From positions 1-61,729 of the forward strand of contig NZ_PYMC01000022.1 in NCBI RefSeq assembly GCF_003026475.1: 61,729 nucleotides of DNA, given 5' to 3'. The notes beneath the pieces are model-generated. The model had not been told where the DNA came from and made no database searches. It saw nothing but the letters and a program-made list of their open reading frames with translations. Each line of letters starts with the position of its first letter. Position 1 is the first letter of the stretch. The position numbers were made by a program, and so were the translations under genes. The stretch comes from Photobacterium lipolyticum. GTDB lineage: Bacteria > Pseudomonadota > Gammaproteobacteria > Enterobacterales > Vibrionaceae. Below are positions 54,004 through 61,729 of this stretch, piece by piece.

Positions 54004-55032
54004 ATGTTTACCATCACCCGACCAGACACCATGCTTTCAGCACAGATTCAGAATAAAATTAACAATAAAACCAAGCCATTAGGGTCTCTAGGACAATTAG
54101 AAACGGTTGCAATGCAGCTAGCGCTCATTCAGCAAACTGAGACCATTTCGGTCAACCAGCCTCACCTGCTAGTCTTTGCTGGTGATCATGGAATTGCCCG
54201 GCATGGCCTGAGCATCGCTCCAAGCGAAGTGACGGGGCAGATGGTCGCTAACTTCCTTGCCGGAGGCGCAGCCATTAACTGCTTCTGCCGAACCAATAAT
54301 ATGGCATTAAAGGTCATTGATGCCGGCATTAAAGCTGAGCCCGCAGATCATCACCACCTGATCAAACACCGTTTGGGCCATGGCACCGCTGATTTCAGCC
54401 AGCAACCCGCAATGCCTGTTGATACCGCACTGCAAGGCATAAAGTATGGTGCCGACATCGTTGATACACTTTCTCGGCAAGGCTGTAATTTGGTTGGGTT
54501 TGGCGAGATGGGGATCGGCAATACCAGCAGTGCATCGGCCATTATGGCAGCTTTGCTGGGTATTCCTGCCGATGAATGCGTTGGCCGCGGTACCGGGATC
54601 GATGATCAGCAGATGCAGCGTAAAGTTGACCTGATCACTCAGGCACTCGACCTGCATAAAGACCGCTTTAATGATCCTTTGCACATACTTGCAAGCATCG
54701 GTGGATTTGAAATTGCTCAAATTGTCGGCGGTATGTTGAAAGCGGCTGAAAATAAAATGGTGGTACTCGTCGATGGATTCATTTCAACCGCTGCCGCAAT
54801 GATTGCTGTCAGTATGCATCCCGAGGCGAACGCTTACTTCATTTACTGCCATTGCTCGGAAGAGTCTGGTCACCAGCGTATGCTGCAGCATCTTGAAGCA
54901 ACCCCATTATTGAACCTGGGGCTACGCCTGGGCGAGGGAACCGGGGCAGCCCTGGCACTGCCGATTATCGAATCTGCCTGTACTTTCTATAATGAAATGG
55001 CCAGCTTCACCGATGCAGGAGTCACGGTGTGA
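54004..55032 (+). CDS. cobT: Nicotinate-nucleotide:dimethylbenzimidazole phosphoribosyltransferase
   Basis: 342 residues from ATG 54004; AAGGAG at 53990-53994 supports this start. Motifs: K-P-L-G-S-L-G near 28, F-A-G-D-H-G-I-A near 66, G-E-M-G-I-G-N-T-S-S-A and the C-terminal L-G-L-R-L-G-E-G-T-G-A-A. It activates dimethylbenzimidazole for the lower loop of cobalamin. The last bases overlap cobS by 4 bp. Confidence 0.94.
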   Translation: MFTITRPDTMLSAQIQNKINNKTKPLGSLGQLETVAMQLALIQQTETISVNQPHLLVFAGDHGIARHGLSIAPSEVTGQMVANFLAGGAAINCFCRTNNMALKVIDAGIKAEPADHHHLIKHRLGHGTADFSQQPAMPVDTALQGIKYGADIVDTLSRQGCNLVGFGEMGIGNTSSASAIMAALLGIPADECVGRGTGIDDQQMQRKVDLITQALDLHKDRFNDPLHILASIGGFEIAQIVGGMLKAAENKMVVLVDGFISTAAAMIAVSMHPEANAYFIYCHCSEESGHQRMLQHLEATPLLNLGLRLGEGTGAALALPIIESACTFYNEMASFTDAGVTV

Positions 55033-55871
55033 GCCAGCAAAACACTGAACATCTCGGGTCATCAGAACAAACGGCCATGCCACCGGCAGTAAACGAAGCA
55101 ACGGGCTGGCGGCTACAATGGCAGATATTCCTTGTCTCGCTGGCCTTTTTTACCCGGATCCCGGTTCCGGCAAATACCCCCTACTCAACTCAGCGCCTCA
55201 ATCAGGCAAACCGCTATTTTGGTGCTGTCGGCATTATTATTGGATTAATCAGTGCGGCGGTTTACTTACTCGCCATCCTCATTTGGCCACCGGAACTCGC
55301 CATTGCCCTCGCAATGGTCGCCAGCATCCTGGCCACCGGGGCTTTTCATGAAGATGGACTCGCCGATGTCTTTGATGGCTTCGGCGGTGGCTGGACGGTT
55401 GAACGCAAGCTCGACATAATGAAAGATTCGCGCTTGGGTACCTATGGTGCAGCTTCATTAGTCATGATGCTCGGGTGTAAATGGGTCAGTTTGTCTGCAC
55501 TGGCAAGTATTGATCCAGCCTTGCCGGCAATCCTTCTGATTGTAATGCACAGCATAAGCCGTATTTGTTCTGCCAGCCTGATTTTTTCATATCCATACGT
55601 CAGGGCCGATCAGCAAAGTAAAGTTAAACCACTGGCTAACCAGCAAAGCAAACAGGATTTGTGGGTTCTGATCGGCTCTGGATTAATTATATTACTGTTA
55701 CTGCCGATTGAAGCCGCCGTTACCTTAACGCTTGTTATGGTTGCAATACGCTATCTGTGTGGCCGGTGGTTTCAACAGCAATTGGGCGGCTATACTGGTG
55801 ATTGTCTGGGTGCCGCACAGCAAATTGCTGAACTATCAGGGTATATGGCTTTGTTAGCACTGTTCTCATAA
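55029..55871 (+). CDS. cobS: Adenosylcobalamin-5'-phosphate synthase
   Basis: 280 residues, starts with GTG. About six membrane segments; G-A-F-H-E-D-G-L-A-D-x-x-D-G-F-G-G-G is the substrate-binding signature, and K-D-S-R-L-G-T-Y-G follows. It joins adenosylcobinamide-GDP to alpha-ribazole-phosphate. Translationally coupled to cobT. No cobU lies between the genes. Confidence 0.93.
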   Translation: MSQQNTEHLGSSEQTAMPPAVNEATGWRLQWQIFLVSLAFFTRIPVPANTPYSTQRLNQANRYFGAVGIIIGLISAAVYLLAILIWPPELAIALAMVASILATGAFHEDGLADVFDGFGGGWTVERKLDIMKDSRLGTYGAASLVMMLGCKWVSLSALASIDPALPAILLIVMHSISRICSASLIFSYPYVRADQQSKVKPLANQQSKQDLWVLIGSGLIILLLLPIEAAVTLTLVMVAIRYLCGRWFQQQLGGYTGDCLGAAQQIAELSGYMALLALFS

Positions 55872-55914
55872 TGATTTCATATATTAAATTTGACATATAA
55901 ACAGAGGAAGTCCC

Positions 55915-56520
55915 ATGGTTGACGAAACCAGTAAAGACGAACGCTATAAAGCACGCCAACAGAAAGTAAAAGATCAAGTGGATGCACGTGTTGAAGCGGC
56001 TCAGATAGAAAAAGGGATTTTTCTGATCATTACAGGTAATGGCAAAGGGAAATCAACCTCCGGTTTTGGCACCATCGCCCGTGCAGTTGGCCATGGTCTT
56101 AAGTGTGGCGTTGGCCAGTTCATAAAAGGAACCTGGGATTGCGGTGAACGTAACTTACTGGAACAGCACAGCGTCGATTTCGCGGTAATGGCTACCGGTT
56201 TCACCTGGGATACACAGAACAAAGAAGCCGATACCGCCGCAGCACAAGCTACCTGGGGCGAATGTAAAAAGATGCTGGCAGATGACAGCTATGATGTCGT
56301 ACTGCTTGATGAAATGACGTACATGGTCACGTATGGCTATGTCGAGCTGGATGAAGTCATTGAAGCGATCAGTAACCGCCCAACGATGCAGTCTGTCATT
56401 ATTACAGGCCGCGCAGCCCACCGTTCGTTAATGGATATGGCAGATACCGTCTCTGAAGTCAGAAGCATTAAACATGCATTTGAAAGCGGGATTAAAGCCC
56501 GTAAAGGTATCGACTGGTAA
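55915..56520 (+). CDS. cobO: Cob(I)yrinic acid a,c-diamide adenosyltransferase
   Basis: 201 residues. Walker A-like T-G-N-G-K-G-K-S-T-S at about 40 and L-L-D-E-M near 125. Transfers adenosyl to cobalt using ATP. It lies 43 bp after cobS. The three genes are a corrinoid salvage set, not a full de novo pathway. Confidence 0.93.
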   Translation: MVDETSKDERYKARQQKVKDQVDARVEAAQIEKGIFLIITGNGKGKSTSGFGTIARAVGHGLKCGVGQFIKGTWDCGERNLLEQHSVDFAVMATGFTWDTQNKEADTAAAQATWGECKKMLADDSYDVVLLDEMTYMVTYGYVELDEVIEAISNRPTMQSVIITGRAAHRSLMDMADTVSEVRSIKHAFESGIKARKGIDW

Positions 56521-56532
56521 GTGATTACAAAC

Positions 56533-56570
56533 ATCCTGCGACGGTGCAAGCACACTGCCGCAGGATTTGT
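56533..56570 (+). terminator. Possible terminator after cobO
   Basis: TCCTGCG...CGCAGGA stem with paired GTG/CAC inside and a loop of CAAGCA; only a weak T-run follows. Confidence 0.5.
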
Positions 56571-56644
56571 TATTCGCTTTGCGTATAAGTAATTATTCCA
56601 ATAAGCCGTGATAACACGGTTCAGGCAGTATGCCCGGAGAGTTT

Positions 56645-57079
56645 ATGCCATCACATTTACCTAAAGCCTTCAGCTCTCGGTTTCTGAAGGTTTTTCATGT
56701 TCTTGAAGCTATTTTATTAGTCGCCATCACTCTGGCAACCCTGTTTGCCATGATCAATGAATTCATTCATGTGCTCGTTAACCGCGATATTCAGCTGACA
56801 GATATCTTGCTGATGTTTATTTATCTGGAAGTATTAGCCATGGTGCAGCAATTCGTTACTAACGGGAAAATCCCCGTTCGCTATCCTATCTATATCGCAA
56901 TAATGGCGATAGCACGATATATCACACTGGGAATGAAAGACTTGGACGGCATTTTGGTCGTCTGGCTGGCATTGGCCGCGTTTATCCTTGCAGCCGCCAC
57001 ACTGATGATCCGTATCGGCCACCATTACTGGCCTTATGAGATAGTGACCGATCCGAATAAAAATCAGCCTGAAGATTAA
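56645..57079 (+). CDS. psiE: PsiE-family protein
   Basis: 144 residues from ATG 56645; GGAGA just upstream favours this over the ATG at 56630. Four membrane segments and the family pattern Y-L-E-V-L-A-M-V-Q-Q-F. Known as phosphate-starvation-inducible in E. coli; its biochemical role is unknown. No clear Pho box was seen upstream. Confidence 0.88.
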   Translation: MPSHLPKAFSSRFLKVFHVLEAILLVAITLATLFAMINEFIHVLVNRDIQLTDILLMFIYLEVLAMVQQFVTNGKIPVRYPIYIAIMAIARYITLGMKDLDGILVVWLALAAFILAAATLMIRIGHHYWPYEIVTDPNKNQPED

Positions 57080-57113
57080 TTCAGCGTAAACAGACACTTA
57101 TTCCGATTGAGAT

Positions 57114-57141
57114 AAAAAGGGAGCTGAATGCTCCCTTTTTT
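57114..57141. terminator. Bidirectional terminator between psiE and the Dcu gene
   Basis: AAAAAGGGAGC-TGAAT-GCTCCCTTTTTT hairpin; T-runs on both strands. Confidence 0.9.
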
Positions 57142-57160
57142 ATTACTTCTTCACTGCTGT

Positions 57161-58486
57161 TTAAACAACAATCTGAGCAATAGTATAGCCCGCGACACAT
57201 GCTGATATGACACCAATCAAACCAGGCATCATGAAGCTATGATTAAAGTACCATTTACCGATCTTCGTTGTACCGGTAACATCAAAGTTACAGGTTGCAA
57301 TATCTGATGGGTAGTTTGGAATGAAGAAATAACCATATGTTGCTGGCATCAAACCAATTAGCAACGCCGGAGATAAGCCCATCGCCATACCGACAGGTAA
57401 CATCATACGTGCTGTTGCTGCCTGGCTATTCACGACAACGGAGACCGTAAAGAGTGCCAGTGCGAATGTCCACGGATAATTCTGTACCATCTCGGTAATG
57501 CCGGATTTAAACGTTGGCATAGCATACTGAAAATATGTATCACTCATCCATGCAATACCGAAAATCGCGATTGCCGCTACCATTCCGGATTTAAACACCA
57601 CACCTTCTGGGACTTTTTGCACATTCGTGCGAGTTACTAACAGAATTAACCCACCAAATGCCAACATCATCATCTGAATAATCACGGCCATTGATATAGG
57701 CTTAGTCCCTTCACCAATGGTGCGAATTTCTGGCATCATTGCTATAACGACAATCGTCAATAATCCAAGAATGAATAACAGAACCGCATGCTTGGCCGAT
57801 GTTGGCAGTTTTTCATTCAGCGAGGTCGCTGTCGTATCAAGGATCCTATCACGCCATACCGGATCTTTCAGGCGACGCTGGTATTCAGGATCATCCTCTA
57901 GCTCTTTGCCGCGGCGTAGGCTATATAAAGATAGTAAAATAGTTCCAAGCAAAGTGGACGGGACTGTGACCATCAAAATGGTCAGCAGGTGAAGACCTTC
58001 CTGAATACCTGATAGTTGAGCAAGATAGTAAACAACAGCAGCTGAAATCGGGCTCGCCGTGATAGCCAATTGTGACGCCACGGATGAAGCTGCCATAGGC
58101 CGCTCGGGACGGATACCATTTTTCAGTGCGACATCACCGATGATTGGCATGATTGAGTAAACAGCATGACCCGTACCCAACATAAATGTCATGGTATAAG
58201 TCACTAATGGCCCAAGAATGGTAACGCGTTTAGGGTTGCTCCGAAGAATACGCTCTGCCACTTGCAGCATATATTTCAAGCCCCCCGCAGCTTCAAGAAT
58301 AGAAGCACAGGTAACCACGGCAAGGATAATCAACATAACCGTAATTGGCGGTGATGTGGGCGGCATTCTAAAAATGAACACTTCAACCAACAAGCCTAAG
58401 CCAGAAACAACACCTAAACCAATACCACCAAAACGGCTTCCCGCGTACAAAACGAGAAGTAGGAATAAAAATTCCAAATACAGCAT
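57161..58486 (-). CDS. Anaerobic C4-dicarboxylate transporter (DcuA/DcuB family)
   Basis: 441 residues, 10-12 membrane segments. Family motifs: G-G-L-K-Y-M-L-Q-V-A-E-R, F-M-L-G-T-G-H-A-V-Y-S and I-R-P-E-R-P-M-A-A-S-S. Exchanges fumarate for succinate in fumarate respiration. A perfect FNR box lies upstream. I cannot choose between DcuA and DcuB by sequence alone; the FNR box favours a DcuB-like role. A GGGAGA-type ribosome-binding site precedes the ATG. Confidence 0.92.
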   Translation of the reverse strand: MLYLEFLFLLLVLYAGSRFGGIGLGVVSGLGLLVEVFIFRMPPTSPPITVMLIILAVVTCASILEAAGGLKYMLQVAERILRSNPKRVTILGPLVTYTMTFMLGTGHAVYSIMPIIGDVALKNGIRPERPMAASSVASQLAITASPISAAVVYYLAQLSGIQEGLHLLTILMVTVPSTLLGTILLSLYSLRRGKELEDDPEYQRRLKDPVWRDRILDTTATSLNEKLPTSAKHAVLLFILGLLTIVVIAMMPEIRTIGEGTKPISMAVIIQMMMLAFGGLILLVTRTNVQKVPEGVVFKSGMVAAIAIFGIAWMSDTYFQYAMPTFKSGITEMVQNYPWTFALALFTVSVVVNSQAATARMMLPVGMAMGLSPALLIGLMPATYGYFFIPNYPSDIATCNFDVTGTTKIGKWYFNHSFMMPGLIGVISACVAGYTIAQIVV

Positions 58487-58577
58487 ACCTGCTATCTCCC
58501 TATATCTAAAAATTCAGGCCTCAGAATAAGAGCCTTTATACTTTCAGACAGATTGCCAGTAATTTTGCAGTTACCCC

Positions 58578-58591
58578 TTGATAAAAATCAA
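58578..58591. promoter_or_regulatory. FNR box upstream of the Dcu transporter
   Basis: TTGAT-AAAA-ATCAA, a perfect match to the TTGAT-N4-ATCAA consensus, centred 98 bp before the ATG. If it acts at -41.5 the start would be near 58543. The -10 element there is poor, so the exact start is unclear. Confidence 0.75.
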
Positions 58592-59113
58592 TTAATGAAA
58601 CCAACTATTCATCAGGCAAATATTGTGTGAGCGCCATCTTAGGAACAACATTCTATAAAGATATTCACGCTACAAGTTTACTTGCAACAGTTCACCAAAA
58701 AAACGATTTCATGCAACATGTAACCCCGCAAAATCAATGCATTAGGGCTCAGTAATGCATGGTGATGAGAAACATACATCTTATAAAAATAAAGGCTAGC
58801 ACCGCATCTTATCGGTTTTATTTTCTCGCTATAACACAGAATTAACCCACCTTATAGTTTTGCTTTTTATGGCGGTGACATTCTTTTATATGGCATAAAT
58901 ATGCATTACTGTCCTAGCTTACGATACCTAACCACCACATTGGGGCGGCACCGGTGTTAGATAAAACCGGGCAGTTGGTAGGGATGTTATCTGCCGTGGA
59001 TCTGTTATTAGCATTCCAGGACACATTGAAGTCACAAAAATTCAATAAAAAGAAAAAATCGGCAGCCTAATACCAATAAGTATAATTGGCATTACAAATT
59101 CATCAGCTAGAAG
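58592..59113. other. Gene-poor 520-bp region between the Dcu gene and asmA-like gene
   Basis: No convincing gene, repeat or RNA was recognised. A G/C-richer patch at 58930-58990 with ACCGGTGTTAGATAAAACCGG stands out from the A/T-rich surroundings and may be a remnant or an RNA. Confidence 0.4.
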
Positions 59114-59143
59114 AAAGGCTTGCCCTATAGCGGCAAGCCTTTT
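59114..59143 (-). terminator. Terminator of the AsmA-like gene
   Basis: AAAGGCTTGCC/GGCAAGCCTTTT stem with an A/T-rich loop; on the minus strand T-rich sequence follows. Confidence 0.75.
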
Positions 59144-59171
59144 AACTTTGTCGTTCGGTGAAATAAAGTGA

Positions 59172-61331
59172 TTAGTTAAATAAGCCTTTCAGCAGTTTAT
59201 CAGCGGCATTCTTGATTTTGTCATCCTTGGCTTTATCGCCAAGCAGCTTCTCCAGGCCACGATCTACTTCTTTTTTAGCTTTCTCTTCTAACTCATTGTT
59301 CTGTTTAAGCAACTTTTTTAGATTAAGCGAAAAGGTCGGCTGCTTCCAATCACCTTTAACATCAATTGGAACGGTTAAATCCGCAACCTCATCAATCTCT
59401 TTACCACCCTGACCTTTGCTGGTCGCCACCACTGAGGTGTTAATGGTAAAATCGATCGCTTCACTCATCAGGTTGGTATTGCCCTTGCCATCAATACGAA
59501 GCAATGGTGATGCAAGATGCAGGTTATTGGTTGAAGCCTCCCCCTTGCCTAACTTAACGGTGGCTGTTAACGCAGAGAAGTCTGTCTTCTTATCCTCTTT
59601 AACGTATTCCGCCTTTCGCCCTTTAAGGGTTGCTTTGGCTTCGCGTATCATTTGCGGAATATTGACTCCGTAAATAGCACCATCGGCAAAATTAATGTCT
59701 ATCGTACCCGATGTATTCTGACGTATCCGTTTTTCAGCAAGCCCAGCGCCCGATAACGTAACGTCGATATTCCCTGTACCAGCCAGGGTATCGTTTTGTG
59801 CAATATCGATCAGCATTGGCTGAATCTGCACGCCTTTGATCTGTTTGGTTACCTGATACTTGGGTAGCTTGCCATTGGCATCAATCGTCGCTTGCGCATT
59901 CACTGATCCACCATACAAATTGGCGTCGAAACGGTTCAGCTTAAGCACACCTTTTTTAACGTTCACATCAAGCTGTACGTTAGAGACTCTGGCATTAGCC
60001 GCTTTCAATTTGCCAATGTTGACCGTACCCGCCAGATCCAGCGTTTTCAGTACCGACAGATCCGGCTCGATATCCGATACCGGGGCCGCTTCATCCGATT
60101 GCGAGCCAGACTGAGAAGATGAAGCCTGCTTGCCATCCTCAGCAGAAGGCTTAGATGAAGGCTCTTGCTTTAGGCCAAGGAAAGCATCCAAATCGATGTT
60201 GTCACTGTTTACGGCAAATCGTATCGCTGGAATATCAGCACTCTGGAATGATCCCTTGCCCTTCATCGCAATTTCATCGATAGCAGTTTCAAAACGACTC
60301 AGCGTTGCCAGACCTTTGGCCACATCATAATTGGCATCTGCATCGAGCTTGACGGTCATCTCCGGACGAGGAAGCGTATTACCTTTCAGTTTGGCCGCCA
60401 ATGTTAGCTGTTCCAGCTCGGCAACATTAAAGTCTTTACTGAGTTTAAGTCGTGTCTGACCATTGGCATCAAAAACAAGATCTGGCACCTGCCCTTTGGT
60501 ATTGTAGGAAATAGTGGACCACTCACCCACTTTAAATTTATCAACGCCTAGCTCGAATACCTCAATATCATTAACAGAATCCTTCGCGGTTGCAGATAAG
60601 GTTAATGCTTTCAGCTCGCCATCTTTAAAACCAGGCTGAATAAGCAGCCCCGTTTCACCTTTGGCCGTAAAGCTCAATTCGCCATTGTTACCGATGACAT
60701 CAAAATTTGCATTGGTCCATTCGCCCGGGGAAAAATGAGCCAGACTGAAGTTCAAGCGGCTGACTTCCGTTATGGTGCCCGCTTTATCGTCCCGAATTAT
60801 TGCACTGGCATTAACCAGCTCCATACCAACCAAGCTGATTGACCACGGCTGACTGGTCTCTTTGCTCTCAGGTACAGCAGCCTCAGGTTCTGCTTCTGCA
60901 GGAGCCGATAGTGTGGCGGGCTCACTCACCTCGGCTTGCTGCTCGCCCAGACCATCTAAGTTGCTCACGCCATCCGCACGTGTTTGGATAAAGACACGCG
61001 CATCATAAAGACTGACATTGCCAATATCTAAATGCTGCGAGAATAATGGCATGACTGAAACGGATAATTCCGCACTCCCCAGTTTCACCAGGTTTGGTTC
61101 GGCAAAACCGTCAGGATTTCTAAATTCGGTTTCCCCCAGGTTAAAACCGATACTCGGGAAGAAACGCCAGCTAATATCACCAGCAATAACCAAATCTCGC
61201 CCCGTTGCCTTTTTAACTTGTTCGCTTAGCAAGGGCTTGAACTGGTTAGGATCCACCAGCGCTAATAAAGCACCAATACCCACGACAACGATGAGTACTA
61301 TGGCCAGTAAAATATAAAGTAACTTTTTCAT
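59172..61331 (-). CDS. AsmA-family protein
   Basis: 719 residues from ATG 61331, supported by AGAGGA upstream; an earlier in-frame ATG at 61418 has no ribosome-binding site. A membrane helix at 3-22 is followed by the AsmA opening L-V-D-P-N-Q-F-K-P and T-G-R-D-L-V-I-A-G-D-I-S-W. A Ser/Glu/Ala-rich low-complexity linker lies around 405-435, and a second, shorter one near 140-160. The C-terminus is Lys-rich. AsmA proteins are inner-membrane-anchored periplasmic proteins linked to lipid transport. The DUF748 protein at 1099 belongs to the same superfamily. Confidence 0.9.
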   Translation of the reverse strand: MKKLLYILLAIVLIVVVGIGALLALVDPNQFKPLLSEQVKKATGRDLVIAGDISWRFFPSIGFNLGETEFRNPDGFAEPNLVKLGSAELSVSVMPLFSQHLDIGNVSLYDARVFIQTRADGVSNLDGLGEQQAEVSEPATLSAPAEAEPEAAVPESKETSQPWSISLVGMELVNASAIIRDDKAGTITEVSRLNFSLAHFSPGEWTNANFDVIGNNGELSFTAKGETGLLIQPGFKDGELKALTLSATAKDSVNDIEVFELGVDKFKVGEWSTISYNTKGQVPDLVFDANGQTRLKLSKDFNVAELEQLTLAAKLKGNTLPRPEMTVKLDADANYDVAKGLATLSRFETAIDEIAMKGKGSFQSADIPAIRFAVNSDNIDLDAFLGLKQEPSSKPSAEDGKQASSSQSGSQSDEAAPVSDIEPDLSVLKTLDLAGTVNIGKLKAANARVSNVQLDVNVKKGVLKLNRFDANLYGGSVNAQATIDANGKLPKYQVTKQIKGVQIQPMLIDIAQNDTLAGTGNIDVTLSGAGLAEKRIRQNTSGTIDINFADGAIYGVNIPQMIREAKATLKGRKAEYVKEDKKTDFSALTATVKLGKGEASTNNLHLASPLLRIDGKGNTNLMSEAIDFTINTSVVATSKGQGGKEIDEVADLTVPIDVKGDWKQPTFSLNLKKLLKQNNELEEKAKKEVDRGLEKLLGDKAKDDKIKNAADKLLKGLFN

Positions 61332-61527
61332 TGTATCCTCTGTGTGATCCGTTCTTCCTGATTCGATGAGGTAAATCATATCAAGCTGGTAAATTAATCC
61401 GTTTGGCAATCTAGTCAATTGCCGTTTATGACAGCGATAACCAGCGTTAGTTTCCTACAAACAGCCGCTGTCCATAATACGTTGCGTAAAACAAAAATGC
61501 TTTTACATCAAATACAAAAAAGAAAGT

Positions 61528-61591
61528 ATATACCCAAACCACTTTAAGATGCAGAGTTCAGCAAGAATTCATTAACGTTGTTTGGGTATAG
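61528..61591. repeat. Vibrionaceae palindrome next to the intron end
   Basis: Left arm TATACCCAAACCACTTTAAG and right end GTTGTTTGGGTATA; the inner part of the right arm is degraded. The intron end begins 13 bp to the right. Confidence 0.8.
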
Positions 61592-61604
61592 GTAAGATTA
61601 AAGC

Positions 61605-61729
61605 ATCGAGTAGGGTGAGGCGTTACCGCCTTAACCCTCTCACAGAACCGTACGTACGGACCTCGTATACGGCTCCTGCATACCCATGTTCAGCTCTGCG
61701 CTGAACACATACCCTGTCCTTACATGCTC
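61605..61729 (-). mobile_element. Group II intron, 3' end with domains V and VI
   Basis: On the minus strand, domain V is at 61645-61675 (begins GAGCCGTAT, ends TACGGTTC): 8-bp lower helix, 2-nt CG bulge, 4-bp upper helix and a 5-nt loop where a GNRA tetraloop is usual. Domain VI is at 61605-61644 with stem AGGCG-GTAA-CGCCT. A bulged A in CCCTACTC lies 7 nt before the inferred 3' splice site at 61605. The reverse-transcriptase gene would lie right of the window. A hairpin TGTTCAG/CTGAACA follows at 61689-61709. Confidence 0.8.

Noticed and set aside
1..61729. tRNA, rRNA or a replication origin
   Set aside because: No tRNA-like or rRNA-like segments and no DnaA-box cluster noticed.

Overview
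The window is chromosomal DNA from a gammaproteobacterium of the family Vibrionaceae, most likely Photobacterium or a close relative. I infer this from the gene order yceD-rpmF-plsX-fabH-fabD-fabG-acpP-fabF-pabC-mltG-tmk-holB-tatD next to ptsG, the neighbouring rne/rluC/maf genes, the treR-treB-treC operon, a TfoX/Sxy homologue, a VC1899-like protein, and dispersed palindromes of the TATACCCAAACYACTTCAAG type. No rRNA, tRNA or CRISPR array was seen.

Layout. 1-7.6 kb looks accessory: the first codons of an IS110-family recombinase with a structured non-coding flank, a secreted coiled-coil protein, a large AsmA-like DUF748 protein, an orphan gene, an M3 metallopeptidase, a broken DUF302 gene and a small ORF. 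7.9-13 kb holds a LysE-type exporter and the trehalose operon with clear TreR and CRP sites. 13.5-18.6 kb holds a CARF-domain nuclease homologue (DUF1887), uridine phosphorylase with paired CRP sites 53 bp apart, and a ZntA-type metal ATPase behind a MerR-type promoter. 18.7-28.3 kb holds two related signalling modules (cNMP-binding histidine kinases plus receiver proteins sharing a C-terminal tail) around a DASS transporter, a CBS protein and a YdgA-like protein, ending with ldhA. 28.6-35.3 kb holds an outer-membrane protein, a LysR regulator with an overlapping operator, a TfoX-family protein, a Lon-N-domain protein, an HDOD protein, LysO and PtsG.

35.7-46.1 kb is the conserved minus-strand fatty-acid/phospholipid and replication cluster. 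It is followed by maf (yceF), rluC and the divergent rne with a long leader. 52.1-57.1 kb holds a SulP transporter, three cobalamin genes (cobT, cobS, cobO) and psiE. 57.2-61.4 kb holds a Dcu C4-dicarboxylate transporter with a perfect FNR box upstream, and an AsmA protein. The right edge enters the 3' end (domains V and VI) of a group II intron on the minus strand.

How the genes fit together. Sugar entry (TreB, PtsG) and fermentation/anaerobic metabolism (LdhA, Dcu with its FNR box) are recurrent themes, and the paralogous kinase/receiver proteins lie next to ldhA. The items most worth a second look are the kinase/receiver-tail family, the orphan CARF nuclease, the IS110 non-coding end as a possible bridge-RNA locus, the heptanucleotide-periodic arrays, the intron end with its non-GNRA domain V loop, and a possible small RNA between ptsG and tatD. 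Functions are inferred from recognised motifs in the translated sequence; no searches were run.
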